DNA of 53,373 nt from JASGDB01 sp049841315. GTDB taxonomy: Bacteria; Bacteroidota; Bacteroidia; Flavobacteriales; Weeksellaceae. Position numbers and translations under genes: made by a program. Under the pieces are notes generated by a model that searched no databases, was not told where the DNA came from, and saw nothing but the letters and a program-made list of their open reading frames with translations. The DNA is taken from assembly GCA_049841315.1 (NCBI GenBank), contig JASGDB010000150.1:1-53373 (forward strand). Direction: 5' to 3'. Positions 24,903 through 33,978 of this stretch are shown piece after piece. How positions within the stretch are numbered: position 1 is the stretch's first letter; every line of letters begins with the position of its first letter.

Positions 24903-26378
24903 TTGGCTAATTTTTCTTCAGTTTTAAACTCCAAAACGATTAAGATTAATTATCTTCTTAATTGCCTGCGTGTTGTTTCCGGAGCTTTGGTGGGGATAGT
25001 ACTGCTTCCTTATATTACCCGGGTTTTAGGCCCGGAAAATTTCGGGAAAGTAGAATATATTTATACATTCATCAATTATTTCGTTCTTTTTTCCGCACTC
25101 GGGATACCGATGTACGGAATCCGGGAGATTTCAAAAGTACGGAATGACAAGCATGAAACAGCCAAAATAATTTTGGAACTGTATTGTATCCTTTTTGTGT
25201 CAACGGTTGTTTCCTACCTCATTATCTTCGGCATTTTTTGGCAGCTCTCTGCCTTTTCGGCATACAGAGATTTGATATTGGTGTTCAGTGCCATGGTTAT
25301 GCTTTCCAATATTGGTGCAGAATGGTATTTTCAAGGTTCAGAAAACCAGCTGTTTATGACGGTGAGGTATCTTATTGTCCGAGCTTTGGCGGTTGTTTTT
25401 GTATTTGTACTTATCCAAAAGCCGGACGATTATATCTATTACGCCGGGTTTTTACTGCTTACTGCATGCGGAGCGAATATTATTAACTTTTTTTATCTTT
25501 CTAAATTTATACTGAGTCAAAAAATTTCCTGGAGAGATTTAGAAATAAAAAAGCATCTGAAGCCTGTTCTCACGATTTTTGCAGCTACAATTTCGGTTAA
25601 TATTTATTTACAGTTGGACAATCTTCTGATAGGAAGCATTTCGGGGGACAAGTATGTCGGGTATTATAGTGTTGCCAATAAGCTGATTCGGGTTGTGATT
25701 TCATTTATTACTATTCTTGGGGCTGTTATGCTGCCGAGGCTGTCCTTTCTTTATCTGAATGACAGGCCCTTGTATAACGATTATTTAAAAAAAAGTTTTG
25801 GTATACTGCTGATGATGTCGCTTCCGTTTACGATTTATTTTTTAGTTTTTTCAAAAAATATTGTTGGAATTATGTCCGGAAATGATTTTAAAGAATCGAT
25901 ACTTACCATGCAGATTTTATCGCCTTTGTGCTTCATTGTAAGTATGGCGTATTTTATGGGTTTTTTGATTTTGTATCCTCAGAACAAAGAAAAATTTTAC
26001 ACGACAGCCACTATTGTTTCAGCGGTTTTCAGTATTCTCGTTAATTTTTTTATGATTCGGTTGTTCCGGCATAACGGGGCAGCTGTGGTAGCAGTAGTGG
26101 CAGAGCTGCTGGCGATATTTGTCATGTTTTATTTTATAAAGAAAAATAAGCTGGTAGAAGGTGTTTTTGATAAAAATATGAGGGTTATCGGTGTTGCCGC
26201 ATTGGGTATGTTTGTCTTTTCGATTCTGATTTCCGGATTATTTCAGGAAATGAATGTATCAACATTCATACTCGTATCAATACTAAGTTTTGGAGTGTAT
26301 GCCGCAATAATGTTTTTGTTGAAAGAAAAAATTTCCATGGAGATGTACAGCCGCTACATCCGAAAAATAAAAAAATAA
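24903..26378 (+). CDS. Polysaccharide flippase, Wzx-like
   Basis: 491 residues with about 12-14 membrane helices, of the MATE/MVF-type O-antigen flippase family (N-terminal LRVVSGALVGIVLLPYITRVLGPENFGKVEY). It moves the undecaprenyl-linked repeat unit across the inner membrane. The start must be TTG at 24903: a TAG lies in frame three codons upstream and the next ATG would remove the first membrane helix. It begins 11 bp after the kinase stop. Confidence 0.9.
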   Translation: MANFSSVLNSKTIKINYLLNCLRVVSGALVGIVLLPYITRVLGPENFGKVEYIYTFINYFVLFSALGIPMYGIREISKVRNDKHETAKIILELYCILFVSTVVSYLIIFGIFWQLSAFSAYRDLILVFSAMVMLSNIGAEWYFQGSENQLFMTVRYLIVRALAVVFVFVLIQKPDDYIYYAGFLLLTACGANIINFFYLSKFILSQKISWRDLEIKKHLKPVLTIFAATISVNIYLQLDNLLIGSISGDKYVGYYSVANKLIRVVISFITILGAVMLPRLSFLYLNDRPLYNDYLKKSFGILLMMSLPFTIYFLVFSKNIVGIMSGNDFKESILTMQILSPLCFIVSMAYFMGFLILYPQNKEKFYTTATIVSAVFSILVNFFMIRLFRHNGAAVVAVVAELLAIFVMFYFIKKNKLVEGVFDKNMRVIGVAALGMFVFSILISGLFQEMNVSTFILVSILSFGVYAAIMFLLKEKISMEMYSRYIRKIKK

Positions 26379-26383
26379 AAAGT

Positions 26384-27262
26384 ATGGAAATCAATAAAAT
26401 CAGTTTCATTATCGTTACATACCATTCACATGATTTAATAAAGGAATGTGTGGATTCGGTGTATGCCCATTCTGATATTAACGAGAAAATGTTTGAACTA
26501 TTAATAGTGGACAACAGCGATTCAGACGGACATCAGGAACTGTTGCAGGCTTTGCAGAACATTCAAAAACCCAATCTCAGAATTTTGAAAAATGAAAAAA
26601 ATCTGGGCTACGGAGCAGGAAATAATACAGGAATTAAAGCCGCATCCGGAAATATCATTGCAGTGATGAACCCCGACGTAAGGCTTACGGAGCCGTTGCT
26701 AAAAGATGCGCTGCAAAAATTTGAGGCAGATGAGCAGCTTGCATTATTAGGCTATCGGCAGACAGGAGGGAAAAACCTCTCATTCTACCGCAAGCCGGAA
26801 TGGAAATTCTTCCTCTCGGATTGGTATGTCAGAATAAAAAATAAACTTCATTTTTTTAATTATAAAAAAGATTTCCTATCCGGAGCATTCTTTTTTGCAG
26901 ATAAAGAAAAATTTGCAGAAATCGGAATGTTTGATGAAAACATATTCATGTATTTTGAAGAAGCCGATATTTCCAATAGAATCATAGCAAAACAGTACAA
27001 AATAAAGTTCGACAAAACCAAATCTTATCTGCACCTTATCGGCAATCGGATACAGTTTTCACAGCACTCGTTTACCAGAGAAATAAGCTCACTCGCCTAT
27101 TATTTGGAAAAATACGGCATCAATAAAAAACATTACCTGAAAAAACTTCAGCAAGAATACAGGCTAAAACTCTTCGCAGCAAGCCTAATCAATGATGAAC
27201 CAAGAAAAGAAAAATTCAGAAAAGAATTAGAAACCATACGCAGAACTTTTGGAAAAAAATAA
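26384..27262 (+). CDS. Family 2 glycosyltransferase
   Basis: 292 residues. GT-A fold with the N-terminal IIVTYHSHDLIKECVDSV strand, donor-site region DNSDSD, NLGYGAGNNTGI, and the metal-binding NPDVRL. It resembles rhamnosyltransferase-type GT2 enzymes acting on the cytoplasmic face. The acceptor and donor cannot be read from sequence. The stop overlaps the ATG of a 41-codon frame. Confidence 0.88.
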   Translation: MEINKISFIIVTYHSHDLIKECVDSVYAHSDINEKMFELLIVDNSDSDGHQELLQALQNIQKPNLRILKNEKNLGYGAGNNTGIKAASGNIIAVMNPDVRLTEPLLKDALQKFEADEQLALLGYRQTGGKNLSFYRKPEWKFFLSDWYVRIKNKLHFFNYKKDFLSGAFFFADKEKFAEIGMFDENIFMYFEEADISNRIIAKQYKIKFDKTKSYLHLIGNRIQFSQHSFTREISSLAYYLEKYGINKKHYLKKLQQEYRLKLFAASLINDEPRKEKFRKELETIRRTFGKK

Positions 27263-27387
27263 TGTTTCGATATTCTAATAGATGCTGTTTTATAAAGAAT
27301 ATATGGTGGCAAATGCGTTATTTTGTATTTTATTTTTTGTCTCATCTCCCAAACAGATGGTATAATAGAAAAACAGCCTGTTTGTAA
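27262..27387 (+). CDS. Possible 41-residue protein or gene remnant
   Basis: The ATG overlaps the GT2 stop (TAATG) and the frame runs to 27387, ending 50 bp before the polymerase start. The product is rich in Trp, Tyr, Phe, Arg and Cys (MRYFVFYFLSHLPNRWYNRK in its second half). It may be the remnant of a larger membrane-associated transferase or a chance frame; no family is recognised. Confidence 0.25.
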   Translation: MFRYSNRCCFIKNIWWQMRYFVFYFLSHLPNRWYNRKTACL

Positions 27388-27437
27388 GCTGAAGACAACG
27401 CATAACAGATTTTAGACAAAACAAAATAGTTGACAAA

Positions 27438-28673
27438 GTGAAAAATTTTTTTCTTTTATTTATATTTTTTCTGCTGTGGTATATTTCGCCCATACCTCAG
27501 TTTTATGACCTTACTTCCTCCTTTTTTGCAGCTACGATAGCCATTTTATTATTATTTTATTTTAAAACTATTGCGATTGACAGAACTTTGTATGTTACGA
27601 AAAGATATTTCAACTTTAATATCCTCCTCTTCATTTTAATGTCCGTGCACACCATCATTGCTTTTCTGATGTTTTCAAAAGGAATCAATACCGGAAAATA
27701 TCTGGCATCAGTGTTTGTACTTTTTATTTTTCTTTATTCGGCATACCTTTTCGGGCATAAACTGGAGGAATCCGACCAGAGTTTTTTAAATAAAATGCTG
27801 AAAATGTTTTTCATTTTGATGCTGCTTATCGGCTCTTTTTCTCTTACCAAAATTATCACATCTTCCCAGCATGCAAAGCCGGTATTTCCCTATACAGAAC
27901 CCTCACATTACGCATTATTTTTTGTATCTTTATTATATTATACCGCAATAAAAGCAGGAAAATGGCGGATATTAGTCATTTTTTCGGGTTTGCTGATTGC
28001 TCTGATTGTGGAAAACCTCACACTGCTGGTTGCAGTATCCATTCTGTCGCTATCCGTATTCAGGTGGAGAGCGTTGTTTATTCTCCCGATAGTGGTATTG
28101 TTCGTACTCAATAATTTTGATTTGGACTATTTCTCCAGCAGGCTTAATTTTACAGAAGATGTCAATAATCTGTCCACACTGGTATACATACAGGGCTGGG
28201 AACTGATGCGGCAGTCTTTGGAAATGAGCAACGGATTGGGATTGGGATTTCAGCAGCTGGGAGAAATACCCATGAAAAGAACGCCGGCAGGAGAAATCAT
28301 CTACATGATTACCAAAGATGATTATAACCTCAAAGATGGCGGATTTACTTTGGCAAAACTCGTCAGCGAATTTGGCATCGCAGGAATTATATTGTCATTC
28401 TTGTATTTAATACTATTTGTGAAGTGCTTTAATAAACTTGGAAGCAAAAAACTATTGCAGGAAGATAATGTTTATATATACGCAATCGCTGTGATTACAG
28501 CTTATTTTTCCGAATTTTTAGTAAGAGGAGTAGGGTATTTCAATCCCACTACATTTATGTTTTTTGTAGCCCTGTTCATCTATTTCAGGTACAGCAAAAG
28601 GAAAAAAGAAGAAAATGATGAACCCGATGAAACAGATGAACCCGAACACGAATATAGTGTAAGCAAAACCTAA
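27438..28673 (+). CDS. O-antigen/capsule polymerase, Wzy-like
   Basis: 411 residues with about ten membrane helices and a large periplasmic loop (about 230-290), the usual layout of Wzy polymerases. Start GTG at 27438, directly followed by a hydrophobic helix. The charged C-terminal tail (KRKKEENDEPDETDEPEHE) is probably cytoplasmic. Wzy proteins share little sequence, so the call rests on topology and on the position between glycosyltransferase genes and next to the flippase gene. Confidence 0.78.
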   Translation: MKNFFLLFIFFLLWYISPIPQFYDLTSSFFAATIAILLLFYFKTIAIDRTLYVTKRYFNFNILLFILMSVHTIIAFLMFSKGINTGKYLASVFVLFIFLYSAYLFGHKLEESDQSFLNKMLKMFFILMLLIGSFSLTKIITSSQHAKPVFPYTEPSHYALFFVSLLYYTAIKAGKWRILVIFSGLLIALIVENLTLLVAVSILSLSVFRWRALFILPIVVLFVLNNFDLDYFSSRLNFTEDVNNLSTLVYIQGWELMRQSLEMSNGLGLGFQQLGEIPMKRTPAGEIIYMITKDDYNLKDGGFTLAKLVSEFGIAGIILSFLYLILFVKCFNKLGSKKLLQEDNVYIYAIAVITAYFSEFLVRGVGYFNPTTFMFFVALFIYFRYSKRKKEENDEPDETDEPEHEYSVSKT

Positions 28674-28678
28674 AAAAG

Positions 28679-29695
28679 ATGATTCTAATTGACACTGTTT
28701 TTATCAACGACGGAGGCGGAAAAATTCTTCTGGATTATCTCTATGACGAAATTTCCCGAAGCAGTCATTCTCGGAAGTTTATGTTTTTGATAGACAGCCG
28801 GTTGCGAGCAGAATATTCCTCCAAAAACAAAGAAAATATACAAATTGTTTTCATCAGCGGATTCACGGAGAGAAACCGGTTTTACAACAGGAGCAAACAC
28901 TCATTTTCATCCGTTTTATGCTTCGCAAACATACCCCCGAATAAAAGACTGAAAGCCAAAGTCTATACCTATTTCCACCAGCTTATCTATCTCGGTATTC
29001 CCAAAGACTATTCATGGAAGGAAAAAGTAAAGTTCAAAATAAAAATTGCCATACTCGATTATTTTAAAAAAAATACAGACGGCTGGATAGTGCAAACCGG
29101 TTTCGTGAAAAAATCTTTAAGCAAAAAATTCGGTATATCTGAACAAAAAATTCAGGTGCTGCCCTTTTATCCACCCCTTGAACATACCGGAACCTACCAC
29201 AGAGCCAAACACTCATTTTTGTACGTGAGCAATGCCAACCCACACAAAAATCATCCGGCACTGGTTGACGCTTTCTGCAAATTTTATGACCAGTACAAAA
29301 CCGGACATTTAACCCTCACCGTCAGCACTCACTTTCCGCAGGTGTACAACCTCATTCGCGAGAAAATCGAGAAAGGGTATCCCATTAATAACCTTGGTTT
29401 TATAGACAGAAAAAATTTGTATCAATACTACAGAGAACATGAATTTGTAATCTATCCATCCCTGTCAGAAAGTTTCGGACTTGGGCTTGTGGAAGCCATT
29501 GAAAACGGCTGCAAAGTCCTTGCTGCAGACCTTCCTTATGTGAAAGCAGTATGCGAACCCTCATTTTTATTTAATCCACACGAAACAGATTCCATATTTC
29601 ATACTTTTGTCGTATCTTTGACGGAAAATTTGCAAAACTCCAAATGTTTTGTGAAAAATAATGTAGACACAGTTGTAAAGATAATTTCCGAATGA
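28679..29695 (+). CDS. Family 1/4 glycosyltransferase, GT-B fold
   Basis: 338 residues. The C-terminal nucleotide-sugar domain has the HPALVDAF region and the E-x7-E motif in SLSESFGLGLVEAIENG. The N-terminal acceptor domain is divergent and starts with the glycine-rich INDGGGKILL. It starts 5 bp after the polymerase stop, and its stop overlaps the next gene by four bases (ATGA). Specific linkage unknown. Confidence 0.87.
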   Translation: MILIDTVFINDGGGKILLDYLYDEISRSSHSRKFMFLIDSRLRAEYSSKNKENIQIVFISGFTERNRFYNRSKHSFSSVLCFANIPPNKRLKAKVYTYFHQLIYLGIPKDYSWKEKVKFKIKIAILDYFKKNTDGWIVQTGFVKKSLSKKFGISEQKIQVLPFYPPLEHTGTYHRAKHSFLYVSNANPHKNHPALVDAFCKFYDQYKTGHLTLTVSTHFPQVYNLIREKIEKGYPINNLGFIDRKNLYQYYREHEFVIYPSLSESFGLGLVEAIENGCKVLAADLPYVKAVCEPSFLFNPHETDSIFHTFVVSLTENLQNSKCFVKNNVDTVVKIISE

Positions 29696-30732
29696 TAATT
29701 AAAGATAAAGTACTCCTTATAACAGGCGGCACAGGCTCTTTTGGCACCGCTGTACTTCAACGTTTTTTAGAAACAGACCATTTCAAAGAAATCCGCATTT
29801 TTTCCCGAGATGAGAAAAAACAGGATGACATGCGGAATCTTTACAAAAACGATAAAATAAAATATTACATAGGAGATGTCCGGGATTTTACATCATTAGA
29901 ACCGGCAACCAGAGGCGTGGATTATATCTTTCATGCAGCAGCTTTAAAACAAGTCCCTTCCTGCGAATTTTTCCCGATGCAAGCCGTAAAAACCAATGTA
30001 GAAGGAACACAGAACGTGATTCGTGCAGCCGCACAAAACAAAGTGAAAAAAGTAATCTGTCTCTCCACAGACAAAGCAGCATACCCTATCAATGCAATGG
30101 GAATCTCCAAAGCCATGATGGAAAAAGTAGCCGTCGCAGAATCCCGAAACCTGAAAGACACAGTGGTCTGCCTTACCCGTTACGGAAATGTGATGGGGTC
30201 CAGAGGTTCCGTAATTCCGCTTTTTGTAAAACAGATTAAAAACGCAGAACCAATCACAGTTACCGACCCGAAAATGACCAGATTCATGATGTCTTTGGAC
30301 GAAGCCGTAGATTTGGTGCTCTTTGCCTTTAAACACGGGCAGCAGGGAGATTTATTCGTGAATAAAGCACCTGCGGCAACCATAGGAGACCTCGCACAGG
30401 CAATTCAGGAACTTTTCAATGCAGATAATGAAGTGAAAATCATCGGAGTACGCCACGGAGAAAAACTCTATGAAACCCTTTGCACACGAGAAGAAATGAT
30501 GAGAGCAGAAGATTTGGGAGAATTTTACAGAATCCCTTCCGATAACAGAGACCTCAATTATGCAATCTATTTTTCCGAAGGCAATGAAGCCATCCATTCG
30601 GTAGAAGATTATCACTCGCATAATACCACACGCCTTGATGTAGAGGGCATGAAAGCACTGCTTCAGAAAATGCCGCTTATCCGCAAAGATATTTTTGGTG
30701 AAATTTTTTCTCAATATCCTGATAACAGATAA
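29692..30732 (+). CDS. UDP-GlcNAc 4,6-dehydratase/5-epimerase, CapE/WbvB type
   Basis: 346 residues, soluble extended SDR. TGGTGSFG binds the cofactor; the catalytic site reads NAMGISK, with Met in place of Tyr as in the FlaA1/CapE group. It starts the route from UDP-GlcNAc to UDP-2-acetamido-2,6-dideoxy-L-sugars. The next two genes encode the 2-epimerase and the reductase of the same route, so these three form one functional module. It starts within the stop of the preceding glycosyltransferase. Confidence 0.9.
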   Translation: MIIKDKVLLITGGTGSFGTAVLQRFLETDHFKEIRIFSRDEKKQDDMRNLYKNDKIKYYIGDVRDFTSLEPATRGVDYIFHAAALKQVPSCEFFPMQAVKTNVEGTQNVIRAAAQNKVKKVICLSTDKAAYPINAMGISKAMMEKVAVAESRNLKDTVVCLTRYGNVMGSRGSVIPLFVKQIKNAEPITVTDPKMTRFMMSLDEAVDLVLFAFKHGQQGDLFVNKAPAATIGDLAQAIQELFNADNEVKIIGVRHGEKLYETLCTREEMMRAEDLGEFYRIPSDNRDLNYAIYFSEGNEAIHSVEDYHSHNTTRLDVEGMKALLQKMPLIRKDIFGEIFSQYPDNR

Positions 30733-30744
30733 TTAATCCAGAAG

Positions 30745-31857
30745 ATGAAAGTCGCTACGGTAGTAGGAACCAGACCCGAAATTATCAGGCTGGCAGAATG
30801 TATAAAACTTTGTGACAGTTATTTTGAACATATACTGATTCATACAGGGCAGAATTACGATTACGAGCTCAACGAAATTTTTTTTGAAGACCTCGAACTC
30901 AGAAAACCCGATGTTTTCCTCAATGTAGCCGGAAAGCATCTGGGAGAAACCATTGGAAATGTAATTGCAAAATCCTACGAAGTGCTTTCCGCAGAAATGC
31001 CGGATGCACTTTTGGTTTTGGGAGATACCAACAGCGTACTCTGCACCATTGCAGCAAAAAGGCTGAAAATCCCGGTGTTTCACATGGAAGCGGGAAACCG
31101 CTGTTTCGACCAGAACGTGCCGGAAGAAATCAACCGGAAAATATCAGACCATATTTCCGACATCAACCTTACTTACACAGAAAACAGCAGAAGATACCTG
31201 CTTTCCGAAGGATTCAGAAAAGACCATGTTTTTGTTACCGGCTCGCCGCTTTATGAAGTGCTGGAAAAATACGCAGATAAAATAGAAACTTCAAACGTCG
31301 TTGAAAGACTCGGACTTCAGGAAAACGGATATATCGTAGTAAGCGCACACAGAGAAGAAAACATCGACATCAAAAATCATTTTGAAATTCTCACGGAATC
31401 CCTCAACGCCGTAGCTGAAAAATACGGAATGCCGATTATTTTTTCTACCCACCCGAGAACAAAAAACCGAATCGAAAAAAACAATATACAGTTTCATCCG
31501 CTTATCAAAAATGTAGCTCCTTTAGGTTTTTTTGATTATGTAAAACTTCAGAAACATTCCTATATTGTCCTTTCGGACAGCGGAACCATCAGCGAAGAAT
31601 CTGCCATGATGAAATTCCCTGCAGTAAGCATCAGAACCAGCACGGAAAGACCGGAAGCCATAGACTGGGGAACAATCGTTCTCGGAGGAATCAGCAAGGA
31701 AAGTATGATTTCTTCCATAGAAATTGCAAAAGGACTTTCTCCGGATTCCGAAAGCCAGCTCCCTTTTGAATATACCATAAAAAATACATCAGCAAGGGTA
31801 ATCAGAGCCATTCAGAGCTATACGCCGATTGTAAACAAAGTAATTTGGGACAAATGA
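30745..31857 (+). CDS. UDP-N-acetylglucosamine 2-epimerase family, CapG/WbvD type
   Basis: 370 residues, non-hydrolysing 2-epimerase fold (GT-B-like). Conserved: VVGTRPEIIRL, HTGQNYDYELNEIFF, VLGDTNS, HMEAGNRCFD, SAHREENID and SDSGTISEESAMM. In this gene order it is expected to epimerise C2 of the UDP-L-hexose made by the neighbouring dehydratase and reductase, rather than make ManNAc. Its stop overlaps the next start (ATGA). Confidence 0.88.
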   Translation: MKVATVVGTRPEIIRLAECIKLCDSYFEHILIHTGQNYDYELNEIFFEDLELRKPDVFLNVAGKHLGETIGNVIAKSYEVLSAEMPDALLVLGDTNSVLCTIAAKRLKIPVFHMEAGNRCFDQNVPEEINRKISDHISDINLTYTENSRRYLLSEGFRKDHVFVTGSPLYEVLEKYADKIETSNVVERLGLQENGYIVVSAHREENIDIKNHFEILTESLNAVAEKYGMPIIFSTHPRTKNRIEKNNIQFHPLIKNVAPLGFFDYVKLQKHSYIVLSDSGTISEESAMMKFPAVSIRTSTERPEAIDWGTIVLGGISKESMISSIEIAKGLSPDSESQLPFEYTIKNTSARVIRAIQSYTPIVNKVIWDK

Positions 31858-32708
31858 GTAAAATAGTAGTAATTGGTATCAAAGGAATGGCAGGACATGT
31901 GGTTTTCCAAAGGCTTCAGCAATTAGGAAAACACAATGTTTATGGCATTGCAAGGAATATTGAAGAAAACGAAAATACCTTCAGCCTCGATGTATCCGAT
32001 ACCCAAACGCTGAAAAAAATAATCTCTGAAAATAATTTCGATGCGGTTATCAACTGTATCGGTATCCTGAACAAAGATGCCGAAGACCACCCAGCAAAAG
32101 CGGTTTGGTTCAACAGTTATTTCCCTCATTTTTTGGAAGAAATCACCGCTGATACAAATACGAAAATCATTCATATCAGTACGGATTGCGTTTTCAATGG
32201 GAAGAAAGGAAATTATACCGAAGAAGATACAAAAGACGGCATCGGCTTTTACGCACAATCCAAAGCATTAGGAGAGATTGATAATGCGAAAGACCTTACT
32301 ATTCGTACTTCCATCATCGGTCCGGAGCTGAATCCAAACGGAATCGGGCTTTTACACTGGTTTCTTTCCCAGCCGAAAGAATCCGTGCTGAAAGGTTTTT
32401 CTCAGGCTTTCTGGTCAGGAATTACAACTTTGGAACTCGCTAATGTGATAGAATTTGCTCTGAATCAAAATGTTACAGGTTTAGTGCAGGTCGCTCCCAA
32501 AGAAAAAATCAGTAAATATCATCTGCTGAAACTTTTCAACGAAATTTTCAGAAATAATGAAATGCAGATTGAAGAAGCAGATGAATATAAGGTAGATAAA
32601 AGTTTAGTCAGCATAAGAAAGGATTTTACCTGTCAGGTGCCGGATTATCACACGATGCTCACGGAACTTAAAGTTTGGATAAACCAAAATAAGTATTACT
32701 ATTCATGA
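31854..32708 (+). CDS. RmlD-like sugar-nucleotide reductase, WbvR type
   Basis: About 284 residues. NAD(P)-binding GIKGMAGHVVF, SDR catalytic Y-x3-K in FYAQSKALGE, and the substrate-binding DCVFNG region. It lacks the C-terminal cupin domain found in the longer CapF/FnlB (L-FucNAc) reductases. That favours the L-QuiNAc or L-RhaNAc branch, in which a short RmlD-type reductase is used. Start taken at the ATG overlapping the previous stop rather than the TTG at 31845. Confidence 0.83.
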   Translation: MSKIVVIGIKGMAGHVVFQRLQQLGKHNVYGIARNIEENENTFSLDVSDTQTLKKIISENNFDAVINCIGILNKDAEDHPAKAVWFNSYFPHFLEEITADTNTKIIHISTDCVFNGKKGNYTEEDTKDGIGFYAQSKALGEIDNAKDLTIRTSIIGPELNPNGIGLLHWFLSQPKESVLKGFSQAFWSGITTLELANVIEFALNQNVTGLVQVAPKEKISKYHLLKLFNEIFRNNEMQIEEADEYKVDKSLVSIRKDFTCQVPDYHTMLTELKVWINQNKYYYS

Positions 32709-33901
32709 GAATCCTCATCGTTTCACAATATTTTTGGCCGGAAAACTTTAAGATTAATGACATCGCTCTTGGACTTAAAGAAAAAGGACACCATGTGAGC
32801 ATACTCACCGGGCTTCCCAATTATCCGCAGGGTTCGTTCTTTGACGGATATTCCTTCAAAAGCAAAGATGAAACATGGAACGGAATGAAAATTTACCGTT
32901 CAAAACTGATTCCGCGGGGTAATAATCCTGTTTCTCTCTTTATCAACTACTTTTCATTCGTAGTTTTCGGCTGGCTGAAAGTGAATCGTATTAAAGAAGA
33001 ATTCGACAGTATTCTCGTATTTGAAACCTCGCCTGTTACAGTGGGAATTCCTGCTATTCATGCCAGTAAGAAATTCAAAGTACCTTATTATTTCTGGGTG
33101 CAGGATTTATGGCCGGCAAGTTTAACGGCGGCGGGAGGCGTTACCAATCCTTTGGTGCTTACATTTTTTGATAGCATTACCCGCTGGATTTACAGAAAAT
33201 CCAAAAAAGTGCTGGTACAGTCCGAAGCATTTGTGGATTATATCAAAAAACAAGACGTTCCGGAAGATAAAATTATTTTTTACCCCAATACTACCGAAGA
33301 ATTTTATCAGGTAAAACAGGCTTCGGAGAAATACCAGAACCTCCTTCCAAAAGGCTTTAATATCATGTTTGCAGGAAATTTCGGGGAGGCCCAAAGTTTG
33401 AACACATTAGTAGAAGCCGCAGAAATTGTTAAAAATAAAGGAATTAACGTTAATTGGGTATTGCTGGGAGACGGAAGAAGCAAAGCAGCACTCGAAAAAC
33501 AGATTGAAGAAAAAAAATTGGATAATTTCCACATGCTTGGCTCTTTTCCCGGAACGGAAATGCCTGATTTTTTTGCCTGTGCAGATGTTCTCCTCGCTTC
33601 ACTGAAAGACGATTATATTTTTACTTTAACCATTCCTTCCAAAATCCAGTCGTACATGGCATGCGGAAAACCCCTGCTGGCATCTCTGAATGGTGAAGGT
33701 GCGAATATTGTGAAAAAAGCAGAATGTGGCTATACCTCCGATGCAGGTGATGCGGAAGTATTGGCGGAAAACGTAATCAAAATGGTAAATTCCACGCCGG
33801 AAGAACGGCAAAAAATGGGAGAAAATGCAGTTCGATATTTCAAAGAAAATTTTGAAAGAAATAATCTTTTGGAAAAACTCGAACATATCCTGAATAATTG
33901 A
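32705..33901 (+). CDS. Glycosyltransferase, WbuB-like
   Basis: 398 residues, GT4 family. N-terminal SQYFWPENFKINDIA and LTGLPNYPQG segments are typical of WbuB-type transferases that add L-FucNAc-like sugars. The donor-binding half has FAGNFGEAQSLNTLVEAA and LLGDGRSKAALEK. Its place right after the UDP-L-sugar genes, with a four-base overlap, suggests that it transfers that sugar. Confidence 0.88.
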   Translation: MRILIVSQYFWPENFKINDIALGLKEKGHHVSILTGLPNYPQGSFFDGYSFKSKDETWNGMKIYRSKLIPRGNNPVSLFINYFSFVVFGWLKVNRIKEEFDSILVFETSPVTVGIPAIHASKKFKVPYYFWVQDLWPASLTAAGGVTNPLVLTFFDSITRWIYRKSKKVLVQSEAFVDYIKKQDVPEDKIIFYPNTTEEFYQVKQASEKYQNLLPKGFNIMFAGNFGEAQSLNTLVEAAEIVKNKGINVNWVLLGDGRSKAALEKQIEEKKLDNFHMLGSFPGTEMPDFFACADVLLASLKDDYIFTLTIPSKIQSYMACGKPLLASLNGEGANIVKKAECGYTSDAGDAEVLAENVIKMVNSTPEERQKMGENAVRYFKENFERNNLLEKLEHILNN

Positions 33902-33978
33902 TTTTATCTGCTGAACGTTTTACATTTTCTGAACAGATTAAAGTTCTTTTTTTTTAAACTAAAACAACAGAAAACAGA

